This document shows, in pieces, positions 1-14,000 of a DNA stretch of 64,000 nt. This DNA is from Hydractinia symbiolongicarpus (Eukaryota; Cnidaria; Hydrozoa; Anthoathecata; Hydractiniidae), in NCBI RefSeq assembly GCF_029227915.1, contig NC_079880.1:11063501-11127500 (forward strand), given 5' to 3'. The translations under genes and the position numbers were made by a program. The notes below the pieces were generated by a model. That model saw only the letters and a program-made list of their open reading frames with translations. It was not told the DNA's origin and made no database searches. Each line of letters starts with the position of its first letter. Position 1 is the stretch's first letter.

Positions 1-1
1 C

Positions 2-337
2 CTGGAGGACTACTTAAGTAGAAGAGAAAAGTGGAAAGTCACCGATTCTCAACTTCTTGTAAGCTATATAAGGCCACATAAACGGGTCTCCACTTCAACA
101 GTCTCGGGATGGCTAAGACAAATGCTTCAGCTCGGGAACATTAATGTGGAAAAATTTAAGGCTCATTCCACAAGATCCGCAGCGACTTCAAAAGCAAAAG
201 CAATCGGCATCTCTCTATCCGATATTCTCAAGCAGGCACATTGGTCTTGCGAATCCACATTCCAAAGGTTCTATCATAAGCAGGTAGAGGACCCGAGTCT
301 TACGTTTCAGAAAGCACTGTTCTCTGGTGGGCTTTGA
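2..337 (+). CDS. Tyrosine recombinase, C-terminal part (DIRS-type retroelement)
   Basis: An open frame enters from the left edge and runs 111 codons to a TGA. It shows the catalytic end of a tyrosine recombinase: the HxxR box as HSTRSAATS, then HW about 26 residues later (KQAHWSCES), then the nucleophile tyrosine in RFYHK. The sequence style matches recombinases of DIRS-type retroelements, which use this enzyme instead of a DDE integrase to insert circular DNA. The N-terminal half, and any reverse transcriptase, lie left of the window. An internal Met at 122 is not the likely start, because the frame is open and recombinase-like upstream of it. The repeat block starting 14 bases after the stop fits element termini. 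A Crypton or a domesticated recombinase is less likely. Confidence 0.75.
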   Translation: MEDYLSRREKWKVTDSQLLVSYIRPHKRVSTSTVSGWLRQMLQLGNINVEKFKAHSTRSAATSKAKAIGISLSDILKQAHWSCESTFQRFYHKQVEDPSLTFQKALFSGGL

Positions 338-351
338 AGAGAGGTGGTTGA

Positions 352-926
352 GGCTATGACCTCTAGATTTATTGCGAGATGGGGGATAATCCAGTATTAG
401 CTCGGCGGAGATTTCATGAAATGAAATTGAAGATTACGTAAGGGCGCGTAGCGCCCGCAAGGTAATCCCGATTTCATGAATGAAATCGAAGCACGAGCTA
501 ATACTGCCCTCCCTCCCATCCCGTATTTTCACATATTTTTCTTTCGTTTAGGATACAGTCGAGGAGGATATCGTGGCAATTACGGCTATCGTGGCCACTA
601 ATATGTATTGCTTCTTTTTTCCTTAAAAATAAAACTTTTGGCTCTACATGTCTTTTGTCATTATAATTTTCCCTACCAAGTCGTCCCGTGTGTTAGCATT
701 TTCCTCATGATTTGTCAACATGTTCACGGTTATGCTACGAAACGTTTTATTTTAAAATCATTCGGAACGCCTTCGCGGGAACATGTTAAAGCGGATGTGT
801 TTCGGCTATGACCTCTAGATTTATTGCGAGATGGGGGATAATCCAGTATTAGCTCGTGCTTCGATTTCATTCATGAAATCGGGATTACCTTGCGGGCGCT
901 ACGCGCCCTTACGTAATCTTCAATTT
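352..926. repeat. DIRS-type terminal repeats, direct copy plus inverted hairpin
   Basis: A 53-bp segment beginning GGCTATGACCTCTAGATTTA occurs at 352-404 and again, in the same orientation, at 804-856. The first copy leads into a long imperfect hairpin (about 392-506) whose outer arms are CAGTATTAGCTCG (392-404) and its complement (494-506), with GGGCGC/GCGCCC at the core. After the second copy the same hairpin sequence appears inverted (about 842-926 is the reverse complement of about 424-506) and is cut short. Such mixed direct and inverted repeats are typical of DIRS/Ngaro element ends. The 400 bases between the copies contain no recognisable gene. Confidence 0.7.
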
Positions 927-929
927 CCT

Positions 930-1430
930 ACTCTCATAAAAAACTCTCTATTACTCAAACACCTATAACTCGAATCTCTCCTTAACTCGAATGTTTTTTT
1001 AAGTCTCTTCGGGTATTTCCTTTCTATAACTCGAACATCCCAACATGTACCTAGAACTGTATATGACACAAGCAGTTTTGTTCCATTGTTTTGGCTCTGT
1101 AAATGTAAATATAGTCTTAACTGACTCTAAAGAATGTCCTTTATACAAGAAAGCAAACTCTAATTTTTTTTTTCCCAAGAATAAATCGTTGAGACAGAAT
1201 ATTTTTTATTTTTTATTTTTTCAGTCCGTTCTTAGGCTACAAGGTCAAGATTTTACCCTGTACAAAGAAAGACTTCGTCCCCCTTCCATATAAGGGGAAA
1301 AAATCACGCTTAATTGGTCATTTATACAAAATTTATAGTCTATAATTTATTCTCTTATACCCGAACTTCTCTATAACTCGAACGGTTTCCGATTCCCCGT
1401 GGCTGTTCGAGTTATAGAGAGTCCACTGTA
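930..1430. mobile_element. Pogo/Tigger-like non-autonomous element remnant
   Basis: The right end reads GTTCGAGTTATAGAGAGTCC followed by ACTGTA, the typical inverted end of pogo/Tigger elements (CAGTGGACTCTCTATAACTCGAAC in reverse). Internal copies of CTATAACTCGAA at about 962-975, 1024-1034 and 1370-1382 are subterminal repeats. The left inverted end is degraded or was cut by the DIRS repeat next to it. No transposase frame is present; the 82-codon frame inside has no recognisable domain. Confidence 0.5.
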
Positions 1431-3388
1431 CTCCGTTTCCATCCCAAATATATATCTAAGCTACTTTAATTTGATGCTGTCTACATATATCCAAAAATTA
1501 TTTTGCCCTTCCCTTCACTTCCTTGTTTTTTCCATAGGATTAAGAATGCCACGAAAAAAAAACTTTTTCCATAAACTGTTTCAACAAACAAAATTTCTAT
1601 TCAGGAAATACTTGCTAGCTAACTAAAACTGTATTTAAGTATTATGTAACTTGCATAGCACAACTTCTTTTTAAAGACATTTATTGCAGTTACCAAGATA
1701 AGTGAGACAATATAATTGCCACTACGTTTTCTGTTGCTGAAACATACATTTTTTAACCGCTAAAGCTGTGCCATTTTATGATCGCATAAATGAACGTGTT
1801 CCTTATGACGCCTTTGCATAATCTGGCTATATACTAGCCAAAAATCACTCAACTATACCAGAATATTTTTGCCCTCTTTTCTTATATCAAAAAGGCAAAA
1901 AACACTGGGGACAACAGTGCCAAATTTATTATACGAGTATATGCATAGCCATTCCTGCAAAACTCACATTTTGTCAGCATGGAACTGATAGGTCAGCAAA
2001 ATGTCAAGCCTATCTTTCGGTCGCTTCAAAGTTAGGTAGACAGGTGTACTACAAATTAAAATCAACATGCTTCCAAAAGTTGCATTTTTGATAGGGAGTG
2101 TGACAAGAATTTTAGACGTATTACCATCCAAAATACATTTCTTTTCATCAACCTAAGGGCAGGCTCTGGAAATTTGTTATACAACATTTGTGGTTTTAAT
2201 CAGATAGATCCCAAAGAACATCGTTATTCAATCTCATTGCCATATCAAGTATCAAATACAGTCGATATGAGAACTCAACGCCAATAAACTATCAACAGTG
2301 CTTAATTGTGATACCATTTACAATGTCTGTCATAATGTCTTTTTTTAAACTTATGTGCCAGTCTTTTCGGTACAAGACCTACTATCCAAGCGAGCACAGG
2401 TAATTTGGCATCGGCATAAGATAAGAAATGTTTATTGAAGCTACATAGAAACAAGTTCATCGATCAAACCAGAAAACCGAATGGTCGAAAAAATATTTTT
2501 TACAATACCTAATAAAGGAGATAGTGGCTGGGTGAGTAAATCATGACTTGTTTTTCAAATTTACCTTTCATTCGTTTACTCAGACAACTATCGATACTAT
2601 AGTTTGAGCTTCGTGTCCGCGCACTTCTTTATTCTTCCTTTGCTCATCGTTTTAAAGAAAACACTCTGAAGGAATAAGAAAAGATTTGAAAAAGAAAGTA
2701 AACAATGTGTTCTTTTTCTAAAAGTAATTTCTAATTGCTAGTTACATTGCAAATACTTTGTATTAAAGTATTAAAAAAATTTAGGAAAACATGCACCATC
2801 CTGTTACCGCGTCCCCTGACATTATCTGATCCTAATATATGAAAAAAAAAATGTTTTTTCTGTTTTCTCTTTTATGACTTTAGAAATACCTTTGCGTATT
2901 ACGGGCATAGATAATTTCAAACCAAACGCCCTCATAACTCCCTAACGCCCTACGGTCAATAATGATAACATAACTGATGCAATACAATACGGACATACAT
3001 GAATGACTCACAAATCATAGTGTACGCAAAAGTTCCAGCGTTCTCATTGTACGCCACTTTCACCCTTCCTGCGATAAATCTTAATTCAAAAGAAAGTACT
3101 GTTCAGGTATTGTCAAGTACTGAAATCTCGTCCCCGGCCGTTATTAATCTCATTAACAGCGCTAAATGCCCCGGGAAGGAGGTTGAAATCACTCGAAGCT
3201 CCTGGTGCATACACGTCAAAGCAATGTTCCCAGGTAAGAATTAGTGAAAATTCAAATGATTCAACCCTCCCTAAACATTCTAACTTTCTAAACACTCATT
3301 AAATAACAAATAGGAATAACTTCGTACAATTTGTATCTACAGTTATATGATCCGGAGTTCATACAACGTGATTTGGAGTAAAGCTTCG
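1431..3388. other. No gene seen; AT-rich intergenic sequence
   Basis: I see no supportable gene. An 81-codon plus-strand frame at 2999-3244 ends beside a good splice-donor match (CCCAG/GTAAGA at about 3235) and could be an isolated exon, but no partner exon or family was found. Confidence 0.4.
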
Positions 3389-3592
3389 TCAATTGTATTC
3401 TTGTAATTTGGAATAGGGAAGCTTAGAGCTTGAGGTATATGGCGGTGGCGCTGTCGTTTGCATATTATTGGAAGTATTTACCACCATCGCGTTGGCTGGT
3501 GACACTGTCGGTGCCATGACAACTTGTGTTTGTTTACGACGACGACAACAACAACGACAGCAACAAGAGATTAATGCAATTGCTTGCTCCAA
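3389..3592 (-). CDS. Possible last exon of a small membrane protein (Cys cluster + PPxY)
   Basis: The minus frame encodes 67 residues after a possible acceptor (ATCATAG/TTGGAG). It starts with a short hydrophobic stretch, then SCCCRCCCRRRK, then a Ser/Thr/Pro-rich tail with a PPPY motif and ends LQEYN. A membrane segment followed by a palmitoylation-type cysteine cluster, basic residues and a PPxY is the layout of Shisa-like and related single-pass proteins whose tails bind WW-domain ubiquitin ligases. The part carrying the rest of the membrane segment and the ectodomain was not found upstream, and an overlapping frame is also open here. A chance frame over a CTG/TTG-rich repeat is a real alternative. 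Confidence 0.25.
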   Translation of the reverse strand: MEQAIALISCCCRCCCRRRKQTQVVMAPTVSPANAMVVNTSNNMQTTAPPPYTSSSKLPYSKLQEYN

Positions 3593-5040
3593 CTATGATA
3601 ACAATTCTTATCGTTTTACTTTGTGAATACCACCACGCAAGAAATTCTAAAAAAAGGGAAAAAAATTCTAAGTTCACAAAGTTACAACATTGTTGCTTAA
3701 CTAACTGGCAACTATAATTATACAAGAAAGGAATGAATATATGACAATCGCAAGAACTTTAACAAGATATATAAAAAGTCAAAACAAACTTGATTTAGAA
3801 ATAAATGCAGTAAAACAGTAAAAAATTTCTCTATCTCCCGCACTGGAAGCGAACGCCCTACCACATGGCTACCAGTCGGTCAACCGCTATCTTTTTGAGC
3901 CAACAATTTCTAAATAAAAAATCAAGTTTTCCTAAAAAAATTTAATAAATATTAGCCACAAAGTTTTAACACGACAAATTTTTAAAATTGTCGACTGGGT
4001 TAAAGTAAATGAGAAAATGATCGTGTTAAGAAGTCCGAATAAATGCTATACATTTTTTGAAGACACGTTAAGAGCATCTCCGTTCATGTTCAACGTGTGT
4101 AAAAACAATCATGTATTTCCCTTAAACAGCTACGAACCTTGAACATATTTGTTCAAAAATAAAAAAGTTTATATTGCCACATCATTGTTAATCACCAATG
4201 CAAGGGGTCTTCCGAAGATACATTTCCATGGAGTTAAAACAGCGAGATTGTTTTCAATTATTCTTATTGCTTTTTGGTTTATGCATTAGCATGCTACACA
4301 AATTTACTAACCATACGCGAAAAATCGTTGAGTGACGGAATCATTTGCACAGATGACTTTAAAGCTGTTGAAAAGATTATGCTTAAAATACGGTGCGCAC
4401 AAATTAACCTCCGGTAATAAATCAGTCAAAAGGGTAATAAATCTCTAATTTAAAAAAATAGGCTTCAAAATTTACAACTTCTAGTGTATTATCAAACTAT
4501 TTCCTACAAGAAGTCAAAATAAGGAAAACATATTTGAAAAAACATTTATTAAAGTGACACTGATAGCTGCATAATTGGGCTTCAAAATGTTCCATACAGT
4601 CAAAAGCAGCTCAAAGTATGTCCTATAAACATTTTGATGACGAATATCATCTTGCATATTTATTTTGACCTATAAATATTCATATGCTGCCAAATGCGCT
4701 GATTCACAAAACCTTTTTAAAAGTTATATCCACTGGGTATCAATAACCTCAATAACATGTCCCATCGTTTCAATCCAAGTAAAGGATGCATTTGTCCATT
4801 TAGCTATTTTGCTGAACAGCTTTAGTTTCCCATTGCAGTTTCTAGCGTTCATATGTAGCAAAAGTGGCCTTATGTTAAGCTGTAGAAATAAACAATTATG
4901 CTGCTGCCACCTATCATATAACAGGTTCCCCTGAATGCTAACTTTGTTTATTTTAGCAACAGTGACTTAAGTTTGTGTTAGTCACAGATATCCATATGTC
5001 GGTGCTTCTTTATCCATACAACACGAACCATTAAATTGCT
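3593..5040. other. No gene seen; region downstream of the SGNH gene
   Basis: AT-rich sequence with no recognisable coding signal beyond short chance frames. Confidence 0.4.
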
Positions 5041-5046
5041 TTTATT
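5041..5046 (-). terminator. Likely polyadenylation signal AATAAA of the SGNH gene
   Basis: Minus-strand AATAAA lies 18 bases past the stop codon at 5064. It is the first such hexamer after the coding region, so the 3' UTR may be very short. Confidence 0.5.
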
Positions 5047-5063
5047 ACTACTGTGACGTCATG

Positions 5064-8000
5064 TTAGCTCGGCTCAGATGTAATGCAAGAGCACTGCGTG
5101 TCTGTACATCCTGGGTGACACGTAGTTCCTTTAGGACAGCAATGCCATGAGTCACCGCAGTCAATACCGTCTTTCAAATGGCAGCAACCAAAACCTGCAC
5201 GGGCAACAATATTCGTCATGCATGTATAACCTGCTGGGCAGCTTGTCCCTGGTAAGAAACACTGAGTGGAATTTTTAGATAGGTCGATTATTTTCTTTGG
5301 TAATGGTAGATCACCTAAAATGTAGAGAAAAAATATTCTTTTTGATATTTAAACCCTTTCCCAAAGAGATTGCACTTTATTCCAGAAACTTTACAGTCCT
5401 AACTATTTAATGTTTATAAAAAGCTCATTTTCATTTTTCTTTATTTTACATACATTTCTAATACAATAGAAAATCTGCAACTAAATCAAGTTAATTGAAA
5501 AGTTCTAAATTTGCCAAAAGATATATATATATATATATATTTAAAATCAATCAGGTTGATAGTTTGGCGAGAATGTTACACACTATTGAAAATTTTCCTT
5601 AAAAAAATGGTTTAAGAGCGGGGTTGCCAAAAAAGATAATAATTCCAAACAAAATGTATTATATTATTTATATGTTTTTTCACCTGTACTACTTTGCCTT
5701 CTCTTTTCCAATACTTCCTTAACTGCAAATGCAATTCTCTTGCCAAGCATTATAGATCCCACTGTGCCGTAATGCTGAAATATAAAAGTTTATTCTATAT
5801 TACACAAAATCAACTAACATTGATTTGAACTCTACCTGAATAACCAAACGTATAAAAGTGGCACAACGCTTAGATATACATACTAGAGGAGAAACTTAAC
5901 CCGAAGTCAAGAACAGTCCCGAAAACAAGATGACATTTAACAAGTTTTAACTCTTAACAAGCGATTACAACTTCCAGGACATCTTTACACCTTCTAAGCT
6001 AAAGGGGCGGGGGAAGGGGGATGAGAGTGTAAAGGGGAAAAATTGCTGTTTTTTAGGGTGTTTTGTCTGTATTATATGTTGATTTATTTCAATCTTGAAG
6101 TAGTTTACGACATTGAATAATCAAAAAATTAGATAAATAAAATGCACTATTGTTTCTATGGCAACAAAGCGAACTCTTTTGCATCCCTATTCCGTCCATA
6201 TCCACATTTTTACGGGTCCATGAAAAGGCTACCTTAGAAGATATTAATAAAATTATAAAATCCCATACCACGTCATGCGGCTTCTTCATCATGTAACAGT
6301 TCTCGAAAGGAACTGGTCCACATTCTTTTATCACGAGAGAGTGAAGATCGATAGTGGTGACATTCGACTTTAACATCACTCTAAAACAAAAATTTCGATC
6401 GTCACCTTCTCGTTAGAGGACATTAGAAGTAGTGGGATCATCTTATAAAAACAATCAATTTCCACTCTATTTTCTATATGATTTAAATGTATTGAATTTT
6501 CTATTGCTTTTAATTTCAAAAGAATCAGTGCGCGAGGTGCTCGACCGAGTCTTTTTAGCGCAAAATTAATCAAGTTCTAAAGTTCCTCTAATGAGGAATT
6601 TCTTTATTATTTAAATATAATATTGCTTTAAAACATCGCTGTCAAGTAACATTTGTACGGAAAGCATACTGAAATATGTTAGTAAGCATTGCATCCAAAA
6701 AAAGTTAACATAAAATTTAAAAATATTCGTGCCATTTCATTTCCACTGGTCAATAAATTTTAAAGAAAATTTTATTTAGGTGAATTGCTTTTATACTGAA
6801 GATTTTTTTATCATAGAACACCGATTTGTAAATAAAATTTCAACTTGAATACGGAATAACTCCCCTAAAGGGTTTTTCCATTGCTACAATGTCGTAAAAC
6901 ACTATAACAAATGATAATGGGTAGTCAGTGTTTTCAAACTTTTGTATGATCAATGTTTTCTCTTTGTTAAAATGTTCAGAAATGCGAATAGATGCTCATA
7001 CGTTTGTTTTGATAATGCTTAAAGGAGCAGGAATTCGATTCGTTTGAAATTGAATTAATAGAGATATCATGTTTCCCATATCAAACTGGTTTGATTAGAA
7101 AAAGCTTGCGAGCTTCGAAGTCACAATATATCGTACGGCGTGGAAAACCGGTGTGTTAAAAAGTATATAATAAAGTTGAATACAATAAAGTTACTTTTTG
7201 GCGGCCTGGTTATATTTTTTCAAAATCTTGTCTTTTTCTTCACTAAAAGTAACAGGTGTTGAAAGAGGAAAAATCAAATCTGCACCAGTCCTCAGTATTC
7301 TTCTTTTAAGCTTCCTCAGATTTCCCTTGTAATTTTTGATGCTGTTGTATTCCTAAGAACAAAGATGAAACGATAAAAGCAATGTACCTTATTTAAGTTT
7401 AAAGATTTGATGGGAATCATAGCAAGGGACTAAAAACACTTCATAACATTTTGCTTCGATGTTAGTTCAAAAGATTTTCCTGCGAGCATTCAAGAACTGT
7501 TTCAAGTATGTAACAGCTATTTATTTCAGGATTATTGCAGGAATTACTAAAGAAATATCAGGCATGGATCAAAAAACATTGTTTCCAAATCGTAAATCAA
7601 AACTGACAACATTTCCTGGTGCTGTAAGTTCTCTGGAACTAATTTCTAGTAATAGATTTGTAAGAAAATTGTGAGGTTAGCAAATTACCTATCTATTGGT
7701 ATTGATTGGCATGCATAAATTTCTTATAATTCTGAACTCCAAAAAAGTCTTAAGATGTCCTTATTTCTTAAATTTTAGACCTTCACAATGTGTGTGAGAC
7801 CTTCTAGAAAATAACAAAATAACCAACCATATTAGTCCTTCTTAATTTTTCAACAGTGATTTTAGATTGCAATCATAAAGTGTTTTAAATGTCTGAAAAA
7901 CAATTTCGTAGCTCTATGCTACAAAAGATGTATATAGATTCTAAAGCAAAAAACTACCTCTGGATATTTCTCCAAATAATCGATATCATGCAAGCCGTAA

Positions 8001-11000
8001 TTTAAGACTACTACGTCATAATGTGTTGGTATCAGGCTACTTGTTGTTAAGAACATGCTTAGACATCGTACACCATATGTTGTGTCTAAAGCAACTCCTG
8101 CTTTGGATGCAGGAGCCAACTGAACTTGACAAACATCTTTTAACGCTGCTGCGACTGAGTAGCTATAACTAAAAACCAAGGGCTGCAGTTATAAGTAAAT
8201 ACGGTAGCAGCTTAGCATCTCTGTGGTAGATTCACACTATTTTTGTGTTTTTCATTCCTCACACGTGTGATTGATATTCGTGCTCGAAAATCGTAAGAAA
8301 AAACAGAAATTGTTGTTCTTTTTTCACCGTCTTTCAAACCGACATCAAGGTCGTTAAGTTAAAACATCTACCAAATAAACGTTGAAGCTTTCCCCAATAT
8401 AAAAACTGGAGAGGACTTTTTACATACAAATTTTTTACAAAAATATTACGGTACTCGTTAAGGGCGCTTTTTACTAACTAAATCGTTTAACATCCGAGGA
8501 TAAGCACTTGAATTTTTTCCCGCTGCAAAATTAAGAGGATTCAAATTCCAAGAGTTGCGCAAATGTTAACACGCTGCATAAATGCATTGATGGAAAATAA
8601 CCTTAATGGAAGTTCAAATACATTGACATTCCATCATGCAACTTTGCAGTTACCAAACAAGTAAGAAACCCCCTGTTTACCTGTTTGTTATCTCTTGACA
8701 CTTTTTTTCATATTTGTTTCAAATTAAGAGATTATATTTCCTGCCATAATGAAAGAGACAGATTATTATTCCAACAATGTCACATTTGCTAAGTGAAGGG
8801 ATATAAAAATAAAGCCGCGTTTGAAACATAAATCTATCCACTTTCACTCACAAACCACACCATGGTAACATCTCTACTTCGTTTGTTTGTACGGTACAAT
8901 TTCACTTGCTTTTAAACAATATGATACTCTCAGGTGACAGGGGCTAAAGGGTCACCTCCCCGCCTACATTCTTGTGGCGCCGTCATTAAGTAATATAAAA
9001 AATGGACATTTAAATTGGGACTGGCTTTCCAACCATTTAAAAATAATGAGTAAAGAAAGATGAGTCTTGCAACAGTGCCTATAACGGTTTTGTGTTTTCA
9101 AACAAAAATCTCAATTAAAAGTAGTAATAACTCACCTTAGGGCGATTGAATCTCCAATGATCAGACAGTTAGCTTTTCCAGGCATTGCAGGTTTCGGTGG
9201 TCCCGGTTTGCACACACGTGTAGCTTTAACTTTACCTGCTGGTACGTCTTTCGTCCATGACAAATCTTTATAATTGTTTTGGGAAGGAAGAGAAGGATAC
9301 GTTGCAGAGGGATTATATGACGTGTTTGCTGGCCATGTGGATGTAGGCAATACCGGAGCAGTTTGCTGTGGTGCAACGGTATTAAACGGTGTGTAAGTCA
9401 CCGGTGGGGGTGGATTAGCTGTCGGTTGAGCTATCTCAGTCATTTGATATGCTGGTATTTCCGAGACTGTTCCGGTTGGTGCATGCATGACAGGATTAGC
9501 TGCTGACGCGCTATTGTATTCCGTCGCAGGTCTATCATGGGAGTAGTCGTTCCAGTGTACAGATTGCGAGTCATAGTTATTCCAACTGTCTTCATTGTGA
9601 AAAGACTGTTGACTCAGAGGTGAGTGTCTAGCGTTATGGCTGACTTTAATTCTATGCGTACGACTTTTATTGTGCTTTTTTGATATCCCGATGTTTTCAT
9701 CCTGAGTTTGATAAAATCGTGCTTTTGTTTGGGCTGTGGGTGCAACCTGCGTGGCTGCTTCCTTTTCATCTCCCCATTGCCCAAAGACATCATTGGAGCT
9801 ATCCTCGATATTCCACCCCGATTCTAGAGTTGCCATCTGTTCATCAAAAGCCTTGTCTAATTTTGTCTTATGTCGAGACTTGAAATGTTTCCGTTTTTTA
9901 ACTCGTCTATGATTTCTCCGCGTGTGTATTTCTAAGCTGTTTCTTTTCAAGCCCGTTGTCTCGTTTTTTGCTGACTTGATATATGTCATATTTTTAAGAG
10001 CCTCAAATGATGCGGTTCTGTTTAATATCCCAGCATAACGTATGTTAGTAGCATTTCTTATCCGATCAAGTGTGGACCCATTATTTAATTGTGTTGACTT
10101 GTTAGATGAGAATGAAGTATTACTCAAAATTTGATTAACACTAACTGTCACATTTGCTGGTGCGCTTGTATTTAAATACTCCAATGCTTGTGACAAATAC
10201 TGCGCGGTTGAGTTAAGTACGGTTACGTTCTTATCACTGCCTAACGATGTTGAATAATTGTCAGGAAATTGGAGGTTTCTTACAGAAAAAGCAGGCAATG
10301 TTGTACTGTTATTACCAAACGTAGTCGTCCCATTAGCAGCGTTAATGGTATCGTTTATTTGCTGCGTTAAATTCCTTTGTAACAGAGATGTGTTATTCTC
10401 TTCTGGTAAATATAAATTCCCTTGCATTTTATTGTTATTGTTTTCTAGTAAGGATGTCGTCGAATTCAAAAAAGTTGCATTAATATTTTGATGTTCTATA
10501 CTCAACTGATATGGCACTGTACTACTCGTGTCATTTAAAATATTTCTTTCTGATGTTGCAGCGTTAGTTTGAAGTGTATTATTAGTTCCAATAGAGTTGT
10601 GATTTAATTTTTCATTTCCATTATTATTTATATCAGATTGGTTATAAACAGATATGTTTTTTAAACTACTGGAAATTATGCCGGTATTGTTGGAGACGGA
10701 AGGGTTAATGTTTTCTTGATTTGAAGCAACCACTGTACTGGCTGTTTTGTTGCTGACAACGGCGTCATTGTCATCGTCGTCGTCATCGTCGTTGCTATCA
10801 TCGTCGTCCCTGTCGCCACTATTAGCCTCTGGTTTTCGTGCTATGAATGAACGCTTTCGAAAAGAATCGGTATTGAAGTCGTTTAAATCAAACGTGTTTA
10901 CGAAATCTGGAATTTCCAAAATTTCTGAACGGCTAAAACGAATTAATCAACAATTAAAGAAATTAAAACAAACAAACAAGCAAACCACAAGCATACAAAA

Positions 11001-14000
11001 CAACAACAAACAAACAAACAAATAAACAAAACATACGTCGTAATCTCCGTATCGGACTTTTTGCGATGCTTTTTACGCTTTTTGATGTACTGTGTTCGCT
11101 TTTTATTCGTTTCTTTTGGAGCATTGAACTCATCTTCGTTCGCACCTTGCAGTACATCTGCATTATCTGCTATCATAAGCTGAAATATGTAAAGAGATTA
11201 CGAAATATCTTAATTTTGTTTGGAATACTGCGGAGCATTCTAAAGGGCTTTTTCTTGGTATTTTGTTACTGAAACAGAAGGTTAAAAAAGTTTTTAATTT
11301 CTCCTTTTTTGTCTCGGCAATGTTGTGTTTTTCTTTTTAAATTTGAAGAATTAAATTCAGAGAAGAAAACAAGCCATAAAAAATCATTCATAATCAGATC
11401 AAGACCTGCGAGTAAACAAATATGGCGGGGCTAGGAGTGAAGGCTTAATAGTATTTAGAACTTGTACTAAAATGTTCTCATCGTAAAATAACATATTATC
11501 CTTGGTCAAACTTACCTTGAGAACATCATCAATAAACTTTTTTTCATTTGTTATATTTAAACCTTTGTTGAGTAATTTGTTGATGCCTCGTTGATTTTGC
11601 CATCCACGACTGAAAAAAACAAGATGAATGCGTATAATTATTTCTTAACATACACAAAGCATGAGGTAGAAATAAATTATAATGAAAAGCTATTGTTCTA
11701 AACCACTGGTATCAGAGAGCTATTACACATCTTGATAGGTTTTTATAACTTTACGTTGTCCTGAGAATGATAATTAAAGGTCACCTCCTGCAAAAAATCA
11801 AGTTGAGCTTATATGAAAGATTTTTTAAAGTTTTCTAGAAATCTTTTTATTTTTTTGAAAAATCTTAATCCGATGTCAAGATTTGTCTTAAAAGTTGCGC
11901 TAAATATGCGAAATTATGATGTCATGAGTTAGCATTGAGCATAATTATGGTAACTGAATATAATATTGGAATTGATGTAAAATGTTCAAAACGCGTCAAA
12001 GTGAATGGCCAGAAAACATTTTTAACTCTACATAGTTTGTCAAAAATGTTAAATTAACACCCTCGGAGAGCATGACATCATGCATAATTAGTGAATTTTT
12101 TTTAAAAAAAATCAAATTCCTAGACAACCTTTCCAGCTCTTTCATATAAAATTAACTTTATTTTTCGCGGGAGGTAACCTTTAAACGGACTGCTTTGATT
12201 TGGACTGTTATATCTCCCTCTTTGTAGCCTTGTTAACATTCGATACTTACGTTTTAATGCGTTCTGCTAAACACTTTCTGCTCTTCCGTAGACACTAAAG
12301 TAAAGTAAAACATTATAAAGCTCACTTCTCCCTTCAAAACAAATTAATCTCAAAACACTCATATAACATTAGCATCTAAGAAAATATTTCTATTTTTGCC
12401 TGATTGCAATTTATATGAGAGTAATAAATGTTAAACCAGCTACGTCCATACAAATTCGATTGGTATCTTTAATGAGAGCTCCCCCGTAAAGTGGTAAACA
12501 TCAAAGCATTTTTAACGTTGGATTTCTTGCTTAAATCTAAATTAAATCCCTGTAAATACAAATAGGGGAGTGGCATAGCGGCTATAAAATCCAACTGCTC
12601 TATAAGCCCCTATCGCTGTCATATTAGTAGCGCACCCCTGAATTATTTCGAACGAACAATTACTTCAGTATGGCAGAGGAAACGTAACTGAAGTGGGAAA
12701 AAACACAATCTTACTGGTTAAAGCTTGTTCTTAACGATACTTGTTTGCGACACGAATGTTTTTTTATCAATACCATACGTTATGAAAAGATTAACTTATT
12801 TTGCCAACACTAAAGTTGAATCTCCACTCGAAAGCAAGATGGATATGAAAGAAAACAAGAAAATACTGATTGGATATTTGCTAATTTTTCTTTTGTTTCT
12901 ATAATTTTTTCAGTTCCTGCCACAAGAAATCAATTACTTGTGTCGGCAAACTTTGAAGTTAGCTGCCTTGTGTCAATATATTTTGACTAGGATTGTTGAT
13001 GCAGGAACTTCGCGCCTCCTATACGATACATGGTGTTTAAATGACTCTAGTCTGAAAAAGTTGTTTATATTATAGGAGATACAATAAATAAATAATGTTA
13101 TTTTTTGTCTAAGCACATTGAATTAAGAATTAATATTGACCGAACTTGTCGATGGCCAGTTGATAACTCAACGAATTCGCCCGTCCTTTTTATATCGCAG
13201 TACGTGCTTGCGTAGCACAGAATATTTCTCTGTGACGGGCAGACAGAATAAGGGTATAATTAATATATAGATTAGTTTTACAAGACCTTAGGTACACGAA
13301 AGAAATTCTAATATACAATAAGTCATTGATTTTTGATTGATTCAAGTCCGGCGGTACTTGTTTTTTGAGGTGTTAGACTAAGTGGTGAGCTTATTTGATA
13401 GACAAAAAACTACATAAAAAGGTTATATGTGCAATTTTAAAACAATGTTTGACACCTTAAACAATGAAATTGTGATAAAGTTCCTTGTTTAGAAGGGTTT
13501 TATTTTTAGGCAAATGTGTTGCATTGGAAAACAAAATTATTTAAGAATCTACATTTTATATGCCAAAACTGAAAAATTGTTGCTTGAAGTTTCACGCAGT
13601 TCAAGCTCAGCGTTGTTTATCAGGCACATTACTATAAAAGCTTTTTTTGAAAAATAAAATTTGCTGCACGGTTCAGAATTGAGCATTTTTACGTCAGACC
13701 TTAATGCTCCATCTACTGATATAATATTTTCAATCTCATTTGTAGATTGTCACGAAAGGTGTTCTGAAGTTTAATATAGCCGTGCGTTGAACTGCAACAT
13801 AAAAGGAATAGTTTTCCCTTTTTCTACGCCAACAGTTGTCTTGTTTATGTTCCAACAAACAATTGTTTGCACTTACCGGTAGGTTTCTAATAAAATTCTT
13901 CTCAATTTCATCATTCTCTAGAAGTTTAGCTATCTGAAAGTTATTTAAAAATATCCCGCTAGACAGAACATAACTTGTCTGAAAGAACACACAAAAACCG

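Noticed and set aside
2999-3295. Overlapping plus and minus frames of 81 and 60 codons
   Set aside because: One donor-like site but no partner exon and no family; too weak to call.
9680-10491. Plus-strand frames of 67 and 77 codons
   Set aside because: Shadows of the large SGNH-gene exon on the other strand.
10747-11025. Ser/Leu-rich and Asn/Lys-rich plus-strand frame
   Set aside because: Antisense of the Asp-rich exon and of an intron CAAA-type repeat in the SGNH gene.
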